Part shown: positions 56,882-64,000 of the stretch, piece after piece | How the letters are laid out: each line of letters begins with the position of its first letter | Numbering within the stretch: the first letter of the stretch is position 1 | Position numbers and translations under genes: made by a program | Origin: Glycomyces sp. L485 | Lineage (GTDB): Bacteria; Actinomycetota; Actinomycetes; Mycobacteriales; Micromonosporaceae | Assembly (NCBI RefSeq): GCF_022548875.1 | Contig: NZ_JAKZEW010000016.1 | Coordinates: 19,382-83,381, forward strand | Length of the DNA stretch: 64,000 bases | Direction: 5' to 3' | Notes under the pieces: model-generated | Databases searched by the model: none | Seen by the model: the letters and a program-made list of their open reading frames with translations, nothing else | Told to the model about the DNA's origin: nothing

Positions 56882-57496
56882 TCAGGAACTCTGGAAGACC
56901 TCCACATATCCCATGACCGCGTCGGCGATGAGCTGCACCGCGATCGCCGCCAGCAGTACGCCGGCGATGCGGGTGAGGACCTCGATGCCGCTTCGCCGCA
57001 GGATCTTCACCAGCAGCCCCGAGAAGCGCATGACGAGGTAGATGACGATGTGGATGAGGATGATCGCGAGCGCCACCCACAGGTAGTCGATGGTGTTCGG
57101 GACCTGTTGGACGAACAGGATCACGGCGACGATCGCGCCGGGCCCGGCAAGCAGCGGGGTACCGAGCGGCACCAGCGCGATGTTGGAGGTGGCATGGCTC
57201 GACGGCTCGTCGGCCTGTCCGGTGAGCAGTTGGAGGCTGACGAGGAGCAGCAGCAGGCCGCCCGCGCCCTGGAGCGCCGCGAGATCGATGTGGAGGTAGT
57301 TGATGATCTGCTGCCCCAGCAGGGCGAACAGGGTGATGACCCCGAGCGACAGGGCCGTGGCCTGCAGTGCGGCGCGGTTGCGCTCGCGCTTGTCCATCGC
57401 GCCGGTCAACGCCAGGTAGATCGGCACGATTCCGGGCGGGTCCATGATGACGAACAGCGTCACCCCGACCGTCAGCAGATATTCGAGTTCACCCAC
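56882..57496 (-). CDS. MarC family integral membrane protein
   Basis: The 204-residue protein has six hydrophobic helices and the MarC features LFVIMDPPGIVPIYLAL, NIALVPLGTPLLAGPGAI and IEVLTRIAGVLLAAIAVQ. MarC proteins are widespread but of unknown function; an older link to multiple antibiotic resistance was not upheld. The start is GTG 57496. It lies 53 bp after the anti-sigma-like gene end. Confidence 0.92.
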   Translation of the reverse strand: MGELEYLLTVGVTLFVIMDPPGIVPIYLALTGAMDKRERNRAALQATALSLGVITLFALLGQQIINYLHIDLAALQGAGGLLLLLVSLQLLTGQADEPSSHATSNIALVPLGTPLLAGPGAIVAVILFVQQVPNTIDYLWVALAIILIHIVIYLVMRFSGLLVKILRRSGIEVLTRIAGVLLAAIAVQLIADAVMGYVEVFQSS

Positions 57497-57549
57497 GCGG
57501 CGAGTATGTCAAGGCACCGGCCGTGCGGTGGACCGCTCGCTCGCCGGTG

Positions 57550-58716
57550 TTAGTTGTGGCTCAGGACCGGGAACAGCGCGCCTTCCGGCGGGGTCAGTTC
57601 GGACACGAAGGCGTCCTCGCCGGAGGTGTCGAGCAGGGTCCAGGTCTGGTCGCCGGAGCCGTAGCCCAGTTGCCAACGGCCGTTGGGGTCCATGTAGTAG
57701 TGGTCCCTCACAGTGAGCTCCTGCGAGAACGTGCCGGGGTCGGTGAGCCCGCCGCCGTCGGCGTCCCCGAACCAGGTGTCGTTGTATTCGGCCACCATGT
57801 CCGGCGCCGTCTCGTCGCGGCTCGCCTCGACGATCATCGGAGCGGTCTCGTCGTCGCCGAGGTAGCCGCACTGCTCGCTCCCGACGTCGACATTGCCCGG
57901 TTCGAGGTCGGAGACGCACAGGTAGTTCGGCTCGCTGGTGTCGGCGAGGATCGCGGCCTCGTAGCCGGCAGCTGCGACCGATTCCAGACCGTAGTCGAAC
58001 TCCGCGTTGAAGTTGTACGGGCCGCCCGCGGCCCCGCCGTTGACGCTGCTGAGATCGGCCGCGAGGAGCACGACGTCGTCCGACCAGTCCCGCAGGACGA
58101 CGTCGAAGGCCAGGTCCAAGACCATCGGACCCTCGGGCTCGTCGAAGACCCGGCCGGGGTACATCTCATGCATCAGGCGTGTGACGTCGGCGTTCGGGTA
58201 GCTGACCGCGAAGCCCTGGCCGTCACCTCGGACCAGGAGCTCGCGCTCGTCGCCGGCGACCGCCTCGTACGGGTTCACCGTGGCACCGTCCAAGGTGACA
58301 AGGTTGACCGATTCGGCGCCGGTCACGACATAGGCGTCCTGGAGGCGTTCGGCCGAGACGGGCTCGTCCTCGATGTTCAGCGGAATGAACTCGTCGTCGG
58401 TGTTGACGATGCCGTAGCCGCCGTCGCGCTCGACGACGAACTCGACGGACAGCTCGTTCTGCACCTCCTCGGCCGAGGTGGCCGCCGGCGGAGCGTCGGT
58501 GAGGCCGCCGCCGGTCCAGGGCGTCCACACTGCGACCGCGGCACCGAGCACGATCAGCCCGAGGCCGCCCGCGGCGGCGCCGACGCGGCGCCGCCGCCTG
58601 ATGCGCCGGGCGCCGCTGATGGCGGCGTCGGCCAGGCCGTCGGTGTAGGAGGGTGAGACGGTTCCGGCGCGCCCGGCGAGTTCGGCGCGCAGGAGGTCTT
58701 CCAGGTCATCGCTCAC
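57550..58716 (-). CDS. Putative membrane-bound anti-sigma factor partner of the SigE-family sigma factor
   Basis: The 388-residue protein has a short cytoplasmic N-terminal part (about residues 1-45: EDLLRAELAGRAG..ARRIRRRRR), one membrane helix (about 46-66) and an exported domain of over 300 residues with two cysteines (YLCVSD, EQCGYLG). This is the usual build of ECF anti-sigma factors, though no zinc motif is seen. GTG 58716 overlaps the sigma gene stop as GTGA. Function is inferred mainly from the partner. Confidence 0.78.
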   Translation of the reverse strand: MSDDLEDLLRAELAGRAGTVSPSYTDGLADAAISGARRIRRRRRVGAAAGGLGLIVLGAAVAVWTPWTGGGLTDAPPAATSAEEVQNELSVEFVVERDGGYGIVNTDDEFIPLNIEDEPVSAERLQDAYVVTGAESVNLVTLDGATVNPYEAVAGDERELLVRGDGQGFAVSYPNADVTRLMHEMYPGRVFDEPEGPMVLDLAFDVVLRDWSDDVVLLAADLSSVNGGAAGGPYNFNAEFDYGLESVAAAGYEAAILADTSEPNYLCVSDLEPGNVDVGSEQCGYLGDDETAPMIVEASRDETAPDMVAEYNDTWFGDADGGGLTDPGTFSQELTVRDHYYMDPNGRWQLGYGSGDQTWTLLDTSGEDAFVSELTPPEGALFPVLSHN

Positions 58717-59258
58717 GCGGCCTCCCCCGGCTGTGCCGACAGGCCGAGGGCGGAGGCGGGGCTGCCGAGGCGCTTGCGCAGGCCTGCGAGGGCGCGCGAG
58801 GCCTGGCTCTTGACGGTGCCGGTGGAGATGCCGAGGATCTCGGCGATCTGGGCATCGGTGCGGTGCTCGTAGTAGCGGAGGACGAGGACGGCGCGCTGGC
58901 GTTTGGGCAGGCTGGTGACGTGCTTCCACATCGCGTCGCGCATCGCGGCGTGCTCGGCGAAGTCGCGCGAGGTGTCGGGGCGGTCGTCGATGATCTCGGC
59001 CGGCTTCTCGCGGTTGGATCGCTTGCGCCACCAGGAGGCGTTGGTGTTGTAGAGGATGCGCCGAGCGTAGGCGTCCACCGAGTCGGTGGTGCGGATCCTG
59101 CCCCACGCCAGGTAAGTCTTCGTCAAGGTCGTCTGCACCAAGTCCTCCGCTGTCGCCCAGTTCCCCGTGAGGAGGTACGCCGCACGGTGCAGCGCGGCCG
59201 AACGCGCCGCCACGTACTCGCGGAACTCCTCGTCCTGGGACGGCTTGGCCTCGCTCAC
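58713..59258 (-). CDS. SigE-family ECF RNA polymerase sigma factor
   Basis: The 181-residue protein has region 2 (EFREYVAARSAALHRAAYLL, ATAEDLVQTTLTKTYLAWGR) and region 4 (LPKRQRAVLVLRYYEHRTDA, IAEILGISTGTVKSQASRAL), the pattern of the SigE family of actinobacterial ECF factors. GTG 59258 has GGGAG upstream. It is translationally coupled to the putative anti-sigma gene. A perfect palindrome GCAGAATTCTGC lies 63-74 bp upstream. Confidence 0.93.
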   Translation of the reverse strand: MSEAKPSQDEEFREYVAARSAALHRAAYLLTGNWATAEDLVQTTLTKTYLAWGRIRTTDSVDAYARRILYNTNASWWRKRSNREKPAEIIDDRPDTSRDFAEHAAMRDAMWKHVTSLPKRQRAVLVLRYYEHRTDAQIAEILGISTGTVKSQASRALAGLRKRLGSPASALGLSAQPGEAA

Positions 59259-59320
59259 GCGTCTCCCTGGGGGGGTCGAACAACAGACGACTCACCCCCG
59301 GCGGATGGTTGCTTCGCAGT

Positions 59321-59332
59321 GCAGAATTCTGC
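59321..59332. promoter_or_regulatory. 12-bp perfect palindrome upstream of the SigE-family gene
   Basis: GCAGAATTCTGC is fully symmetric and located 63 bp before the sigma-factor start, in a 156-bp gap behind the PH-domain gene. A wider GGTTGC/GCAACC pair flanks it. It could be a repressor site. Confidence 0.3.
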
Positions 59333-59414
59333 CAAACAATGGGTGGTCACAGCAACCGAGGGTTCTTCAGCAGGAGTATACCCAGTAGCTGCCAGCGGCC
59401 CTGGGCCCCTCTGA

Positions 59415-60245
59415 TCAGGCGTCGCCGCCGAGGCGGGAGTCCTTCTCGTAGGCGTTCTCGGGGATGAGGTCCTCTTCTTCTTCGGCCTCGCGCTCGTCGA
59501 CCGCCTCGGGCTCGTACATCTCCTCGCACATCTGGAGGTAGAGCTCGTTGGGGTTCGGCAGGTGCGGGACGTTCCGCAGCGCCTGGTCCTGACCGGCCGA
59601 CTCGATGATGAACTCGCCGTAGTTGAGCATCCGGCCCATGGGTGTCTGCGCGTACTTCATGTCGGTGACGCGCCCGAGCGGCATCATCGCGACCGATCGC
59701 GTGATGACGCCCTGGATGAGCATGATGCGCTTGTTGGTCAGGATGAACCTGTCCATGTACCAGTCGAGGATCTTCCACCCGACCAGGCCGAGGATCACCA
59801 GCCAGGCGACGACGGTGATGGTCAGGCCCGTGTCGCGCGACTCCGACTCCCATTTCATGAGCAGTCCGGAAGCGAAGCCCATGATGAACGTCGAAAGGGT
59901 CCCGACGATGTACCAGGGCATGAGGTGGACCCAGTGGCGCCGCCACTCGCCGCGGTACTTCTCGGTGGGGAAGAGGTAGCGGGCCGAGATCGGCGAGGGG
60001 ACGTCCGGCACGCTCGGGGCGCGAACGCCTGCTAGGAGGCCGCCGGCGGGACTGTCGTCGAATCTGACGCCGTCGATGTCGCTCGCGGCCGCCGCGGGGG
60101 CGGCGCCGACCGAGGCGGCGGCGAATTCACGCGTGGGGTGGTCAGCGCCGGGGGCGGGGCTGTCCGCGGGGGTGCGCGGAGTGGGCGGTTCTAGCGGCTC
60201 GGTTTCCTTGCTGTCCCCCGAGCCGCCTGCACCGGTGTCGGCCAT
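59415..60245 (-). CDS. Bacterial PH-domain (bPH2) membrane protein
   Basis: The 276-residue protein has a disordered N-terminal 90 residues, then RYLFPTEKYRGEWRRHWVHL, two membrane helices (about 112-130 and 143-162), and the bPH2 stretch DWYMDRFILTNKRIMLIQGV, MMPLGRVTDMKYAQTPMGRM. A glutamate-rich tail follows. bPH2 proteins are membrane-linked and of unclear role. It is followed downstream by the sigma-factor operon and starts 13 bp after the small protein stop. Confidence 0.85.
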   Translation of the reverse strand: MADTGAGGSGDSKETEPLEPPTPRTPADSPAPGADHPTREFAAASVGAAPAAAASDIDGVRFDDSPAGGLLAGVRAPSVPDVPSPISARYLFPTEKYRGEWRRHWVHLMPWYIVGTLSTFIMGFASGLLMKWESESRDTGLTITVVAWLVILGLVGWKILDWYMDRFILTNKRIMLIQGVITRSVAMMPLGRVTDMKYAQTPMGRMLNYGEFIIESAGQDQALRNVPHLPNPNELYLQMCEEMYEPEAVDEREAEEEEDLIPENAYEKDSRLGGDA

Positions 60246-60258
60246 CGCCTGCTCGTCC

Positions 60259-60417
60259 TCAGGAGACCAGGTTGGTGATGAACGACGCGAAGCCGTTCCC
60301 CACGTCGCCGATGGCGCTCGCGATCGAGCTGACGACGCCTCCGGCCTCGTCCGGCCGGTAGGCGATAAAGAACACCAGGAACGCCAGTCCGCCCCAGGTT
60401 AGAATCTTCTTCAACAT
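60259..60417 (-). CDS. Small single-span membrane protein upstream of the bPH2 gene
   Basis: A 52-residue product starting at ATG 60417 (MLKKILTWGGLAFLVFFIAY), preceded by GAGGGTGAGG. One membrane helix, then a mildly amphipathic C-terminus ending ASFITNLVS. The same frame is open to 60552 but that extension lacks a Shine-Dalgarno sequence and passes through palindromes. It is followed 13 bp later by the bPH2 gene. Confidence 0.6.
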   Translation of the reverse strand: MLKKILTWGGLAFLVFFIAYRPDEAGGVVSSIASAIGDVGNGFASFITNLVS

Positions 60418-60758
60418 CCTCACCCTCCCATCAAGGGACCTGGCCAAACGTTCGTCCCGCGCAGGCTCGTCAAGTTTATCGTACGAATATGTCTCGATTT
60501 TTTGATTTCCGCCGAACGTTCGGTACGAACCGGACGGTTCGGCGTCCTGCATCAGCGTAGCGCCTTCGCTCCACTTCCGCCGAACTCCGCTGTCTAGCTG
60601 CGGAGCAACATATTCGCTTGTCCCACTGGGGAGACTACCTCAAGTCACCTTCCATTGGCTCAATGTAGGCACATGGGCGTCCGTACTCCAAGGAAGCGTC
60701 AGCTATCCGACATTCCCCGTTCAGTCAGTGTCGCACCGGAGTACGACGATCCCCGACG
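60418..60758 (-). promoter_or_regulatory. Promoter region with nested palindromes
   Basis: This 341-bp stretch carries no supportable gene. CCGAACGTTCGG (60512-60523) is a perfect 12-bp palindrome, and CGAACC-GGAC-GGTTCG (60526-60541) a perfect 6-4-6 inverted repeat 2 bp later. The outer GCCGAAC/GTTCGGC frame the pair. They lie 95-125 bp upstream of the small membrane-protein gene, so a regulator with two bound dimers is plausible. The 60545-60758 part shows nothing notable. Confidence 0.5.
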
Positions 60759-61406
60759 TCACAGCTCCGGGTGAGCGCCGAAGACGTGCTCGCGGATCCA
60801 GGCGTGCATGGCGATGCCGCTGGCGACTCCGGCGTTGATCGAACGCGTGGATCCGAACTGGCTGATCGAGCAGACCATCGAGCAGATCTCGCGGACCGGC
60901 TCGGACAGCCCGGGCCCCTCCTGTCCGAACACGAGGACCGCCTTGCGCGGCAAGGACGTCGTCTCGATCGCCACCGAGCCGGGCAGATTGTCGATCCCGA
61001 CGACCGCCAGGCCCTCCGCCGACGCCCAGGAGACGAAGTCCTCCACGGTCGAATGGTGCTCGACGTGCTGGTAGCGGTCGGTGACCATCGCGCCTCGGCG
61101 GTTCCAGCGCCGCTTGCCGACGATGTGGACGGCCTTGGCCGCGAATGCGTTGGCATTGCGCACCACGGTGCCGATGTTGAAGTCGTGCTGCCAGTTCTCG
61201 ATGGCGACGTGGAAGTCGTGGCGGCGCTCGTCGAGGTCGGCGACGATCGCCTCGCGACGCCAGTAGCGGTAGGCGTCGACCACGTTGCGCCTGTCGCCGT
61301 GCTCCAGCAGCTCGGGGTCGAAGCGGGGATCTTCGGGCCAGGGCCCCTCCCAGGGCCCTACGCCGACCACGGCCGGGGCGATGTCCTCATCAGTCACGCC
61401 GACCAT
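60759..61406 (-). CDS. SpoU/TrmH-family RNA 2'-O-methyltransferase
   Basis: The 215-residue enzyme has the three SPOUT motifs: NIGTVVRNANAFAAK (motif 1), VLVFGQEGPGLSEPV (motif 2) and QFGSTRSINAGVASGIAMHA (motif 3), including the knot's conserved N and E residues. It should methylate ribose 2'-OH in tRNA or rRNA with S-adenosylmethionine; the target base cannot be named. Not linked to other genes: 224 bp of untranslated sequence with no strong structure separates it from the copper ATPase gene. Confidence 0.93.
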   Translation of the reverse strand: MVGVTDEDIAPAVVGVGPWEGPWPEDPRFDPELLEHGDRRNVVDAYRYWRREAIVADLDERRHDFHVAIENWQHDFNIGTVVRNANAFAAKAVHIVGKRRWNRRGAMVTDRYQHVEHHSTVEDFVSWASAEGLAVVGIDNLPGSVAIETTSLPRKAVLVFGQEGPGLSEPVREICSMVCSISQFGSTRSINAGVASGIAMHAWIREHVFGAHPEL

Positions 61407-61630
61407 TGGAGCACGGGGCCGGCCAGGCCGCCGGGGGCGAGCGGCCCGGTGTGCGCGCCGCCCCGGCGGCTACGGGGGAAACCGACCGGGGCGACACGAA
61501 ACATACTAACTACCGCTTGCCTGCGATCGCGCACACACCCAACTGAATCCCCTTGCCCCATAACGAAACTGGGCTCATCTACATCCCTCGCCCAACCCTG
61601 AAACTCAGCGTTCACTCGGGCCCCAGCCGT

Positions 61631-63796
61631 TCAAGCCTCGGACCGGAACGAACGCAGCCGCTGCGAGTTGGCGACCACCGAAACACTCGAGAACGCCATG
61701 GCCAGCCCCGCGATCATAGGATTGAGCAGGCCGAAAGCGGCCAACGGGATCGCGGCGGTGTTGTAGCCGAAGGCCCAGACCAGGTTCTGCCGGATGGTCC
61801 GAAGGGTGCGCCTGGCCAGACGGATCGCGTCAACCGCGACCAGCAGGTCACCGCGCACGAGCGTCATGTCGCTGGCGGCGATCGCCACATCGGTGCCGGT
61901 GCCCATCGCGATGCCCAGGTCGGCCGCGGCGAGCGCGGCGGCGTCGTTGACGCCGTCGCCGACCATCGCGACGACCTTGCCCTCGGACTGGAGGCGTCCG
62001 ATGTGCTCGAGCTTGTCCTCGGGCAAGACCTCGGCGATGACCTGGTCGATGCCGACCTCGGACGCCACCGCCTCGGCGACCGCCTTCGAGTCGCCGGTGA
62101 GCAGGACCGGCGTCAGGCCCAGGCGCCGCAGTCCTGCCACGGCCCGCGCGCTCGTGGGCTTCACAGTGTCGGCGACGGCCACGGTGCCGAAGTGCGCCCC
62201 GTCCACGATCACTTCGACGACCGTGGCGATATCGACGTCCGTGTTTCTGTCGGTCGACCGACCGATTTCCACGGTCCTGCCGTCCACCAGGCCCTTGACC
62301 CCGACGCCGGGGCGGTTGACGAAATCGGTGACCTCGGGAAGATCCCCGAGCTTCTCGCGGGCCGCACCGGCGATCGCCCGAGCGATCGGGTGCTCCGAGG
62401 CGTCCTCGACGGCGCCGGCCAGGCGCAGAGCCTCGTCATCGGAGTAGTCGACGACGCTCATCTGCCCGGTGGTGACCGTGCCGGTCTTGTCCAGGACGAT
62501 CGTGTCGATCCGCTTGGTCGACTCCAAGACCTCGGGACCGGAGATGAGGATGCCCTCCTTGGAGGCGCGGGCACTGCCGATCATGAGCGCCATGGGCGTG
62601 GCCAGGCCGAGCGCGCACGGGCACGCGATGACCAGCACCGCGACAGCGGCGGTGACGGCCGCGCCGAGACCGCCCAGGTTGGCCCAGGCGAAGAGGACGA
62701 CCAGGGCGATGCCGATGACGATCGGCACGAACACCGCCGAGATGCGGTCGGCGAGGCGCTGGACGGCCGCCTTGGAAGCCTGAGCGTCCTCGACCATGCG
62801 GGCCATCTGGGCGAGCTGGGTGTCTGCGCCGACCCGCGTGGCGCGCACGACCAGCCTCCCGGAGGCGTTGACGGTGGCGCCGGTGACCTTGTCCCCCGCG
62901 GTGACCTCGACGGGGACGGACTCGCCGGTCAACATCGACTCGTCCACGGCCGAAGCCCCCGAGACCACCTCACCGTCGGTGGCGATCTTCTCGCCGGGGC
63001 GAACGACGAACTCGTCGCCTACCGCCAGGTCGCCGACGGGAATGCGAACCTCGCGGCCGTCACGCAGGACCGCCACCTCCTTGGCGCCGAGCTCCATGAG
63101 GGCGCGCAAGGCGGCGCCGGCCTGGCGCTTGGAGCGGTGCTCCAGGTAGCGGCCCAGCAGCACGAACGCCGTGACGCCCGCAGCGGCCTCAAGGTAGATG
63201 TTGGAGGCGGCCTCGCCGGCGGAGCCGGTGAGTGAGAAGGGGTGACTCATACCGGTCATGCCGGCGTCGCCGAGGAAGAGGGCCCAGACCGACCAGATGA
63301 AGGCGGCGAGGGTGCCCATCGAGACGAGGGTGTCCATATTCGCCGCGCGGTGGCGCAGGTTGATCGCGGCGACGCGGTGGAACGGCCAGCCGCCCCAGAC
63401 GACCACGGGGGCGGCGAGGGTGAGCGAGAGCCACTGCCAGTAGTCGAACTGGAGGGCCGGGATCATCGCCAGGGCGATGACCGGGGCGGCCAGGATGAGG
63501 GAGCCCAGGGCGCGCTGGCGGAGGCTTCGGAGCTCGGCGTCGTCGGCGATCGAGGCGTGGTCGTGCTCGGGTTCGGGCTTCTCGGGGGCGACGGGGGCGG
63601 CGCCGTAGCCGGTCTTCTCGACGACGGCGACGAGTTCGGAGACGGTGGTGCCTTCAGGGACGGCGACGCGGGCGCGCTCGGTCGCGAAGTTGACGGTAGC
63701 CTCCGCGCCCTCGACACGGTTGAGCTTCTTCTCGATCCGGGCCGCGCACGAAGAGCACGTCATCCCGGTGATATCGAGGTCAATGATGTTCGCCAT
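61631..63796 (-). CDS. copA: Copper-translocating P-type ATPase (CopA-like)
   Basis: The 721-residue pump has a metal-binding domain with GMTCSSC (C14, C17), TGES (about 290), membrane metal site ACPCALG (CPC 392-394), phosphorylation loop DKTGT (D436), and the hinge [10 protein letters not shown]. These mark a P1B-1 type Cu(I) exporter. It removes excess copper from the cytosol. The ATG at 63796 is chosen because it falls at the expected first base of the mRNA: leaderless translation. Another ATG at 63808 lies inside the -10/operator and is less likely. No copper chaperone or CsoR gene is in the window. Confidence 0.94.
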   Translation of the reverse strand: MANIIDLDITGMTCSSCAARIEKKLNRVEGAEATVNFATERARVAVPEGTTVSELVAVVEKTGYGAAPVAPEKPEPEHDHASIADDAELRSLRQRALGSLILAAPVIALAMIPALQFDYWQWLSLTLAAPVVVWGGWPFHRVAAINLRHRAANMDTLVSMGTLAAFIWSVWALFLGDAGMTGMSHPFSLTGSAGEAASNIYLEAAAGVTAFVLLGRYLEHRSKRQAGAALRALMELGAKEVAVLRDGREVRIPVGDLAVGDEFVVRPGEKIATDGEVVSGASAVDESMLTGESVPVEVTAGDKVTGATVNASGRLVVRATRVGADTQLAQMARMVEDAQASKAAVQRLADRISAVFVPIVIGIALVVLFAWANLGGLGAAVTAAVAVLVIACPCALGLATPMALMIGSARASKEGILISGPEVLESTKRIDTIVLDKTGTVTTGQMSVVDYSDDEALRLAGAVEDASEHPIARAIAGAAREKLGDLPEVTDFVNRPGVGVKGLVDGRTVEIGRSTDRNTDVDIATVVEVIVDGAHFGTVAVADTVKPTSARAVAGLRRLGLTPVLLTGDSKAVAEAVASEVGIDQVIAEVLPEDKLEHIGRLQSEGKVVAMVGDGVNDAAALAAADLGIAMGTGTDVAIAASDMTLVRGDLLVAVDAIRLARRTLRTIRQNLVWAFGYNTAAIPLAAFGLLNPMIAGLAMAFSSVSVVANSQRLRSFRSEA

Positions 63797-63803
63797 GACT
63801 GGA

Positions 63804-63833
63804 ACCATACCCCCATGGGGTATCAGCCGTCAA
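63804..63833 (-). promoter_or_regulatory. copA promoter with CsoR-like copper operator
   Basis: On the minus strand TTGACG (63828-63833) and TATGGT (63804-63809) are 18 bp apart, good -35/-10 elements. Between and over them lies ATACCCCCATGGGGTAT (63807-63823), which matches the G/C-tract inverted repeat type bound by CsoR. Copper-free CsoR would block the promoter. Predicted transcription start is 63796-63798, at the ATG. Confidence 0.7.
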
Positions 63834-64000
63834 GGCTGGGTGAGCGCGGAATGGAGGCTGTTCGGCCAATGGCGGATGGACCTTGCGGCGCCCGGGGAGG
63901 CCGGAAATGGCCCTTGGAGGGTTGGCGGGGTGCTGGTGTGTGGGTGGTTGCTGTGCACTAAGGGCGGCAGCGACTGTCAGGATGGTAGTGCTGGCCCTGG
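63834..64000. other. Right-edge region without recognised gene
   Basis: These 167 bp upstream of copA show no gene start, family match or strong repeat. A short minus-strand open frame lacks codon character. The next gene may begin beyond the window. Confidence 0.4.

Noticed and set aside
57550..58716. Secreted enzyme rather than anti-sigma factor
   Set aside because: No catalytic motif; the single helix, basic juxtamembrane segment and GTGA coupling to a sigma gene fit an anti-sigma factor better.
60418..60552. 97-residue version of the small membrane protein
   Set aside because: The extra 45 residues are polar, lack a Shine-Dalgarno sequence and are read through the palindrome region; ATG 60417 has a good one.

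Overview
The window is a 64 kb piece of a GC-rich actinobacterial chromosome. Support comes from GTG/TTG starts, ATGA/GTGA stop-start overlaps, a WhiB regulator, NucS, MtrA-MtrB-LpqB, DUF3107, DUF3152, DUF3499, DUF397 and an actinobacterial-type S-adenosylhomocysteinase. From memory, the core resembles the Mycobacterium tuberculosis stretches manB-whiB2-pmmA-manA, sahH, mtrAB-lpqB, secA1 and moeZ/Rv3207c/Rv3208/Rv3208A/Rv3210c/rhlE, rearranged. A Glycomycetaceae or Micromonosporales host is a guess only. The left and right edges cut into neighbouring regions; the first gene (UvrA-like) is partial.

Layout. 0-5 kb: a possible drug-resistance operon (AraC, VOC, UvrA-like), the mismatch endonuclease NucS, a small membrane protein and a GH36 alpha-galactosidase. 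5-12.7 kb: GDP-mannose supply (ManC, phosphomannomutase, ManA, a TobH-like SIS protein) interleaved with WhiB2, DUF3499, a metallopeptidase-family relic and a Trm112-like peptide. 12.7-22.4 kb: a double GNAT protein with a long structured leader, SahH, an exported serine hydrolase, MoeZ, and an operon of a proline-rich protein, an alpha/beta hydrolase and a metzincin-like DUF3152 protein, followed by TetR and DUF3107. 22.4-32.2 kb: LpqB-MtrB-MtrA, then a tightly overlapped operon DUF4129-like / membrane / MoxR / DUF58 / membrane / NDH-2.

32.3-38.7 kb is the standout accessory region. On one strand lie an intracellular subtilisin (S8), an ECF sigma factor, a 177-residue two-part protein, a TPR-CHAT protease and, below them, a Fic protein. 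The four upper genes overlap or sit within about 10 bp of each other. TPR-CHAT plus sigma factor plus a small partner resembles the protease/sigma arm of the type III-E CRISPR Craspase system, but no CRISPR part is present. I regard this as the best candidate for a little-described system: a protease-controlled sigma-factor switch, possibly for defence or cell death.

38.9-64 kb: orphan DUF397, PruA, a membrane protein overlapping a DUF6912-like gene tail to tail, SecA, two adjacent double-GNAT genes, an L,D-transpeptidase lipoprotein, HPF, ComF, an adaptor/permease efflux pair lacking its ATPase, a ferritin-like protein, a RhlE-type DEAD-box helicase, DUF2231 and MarC membrane proteins, a SigE-family sigma factor with its putative membrane anti-sigma factor, a bacterial PH-domain protein, a SpoU methyltransferase and a copper P-type ATPase. 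The ATPase promoter contains a CsoR-like operator and probably gives a leaderless mRNA. Several strong hairpins mark ends of transcription units. No rRNA, tRNA, CRISPR array, insertion sequence or prophage gene was recognised.
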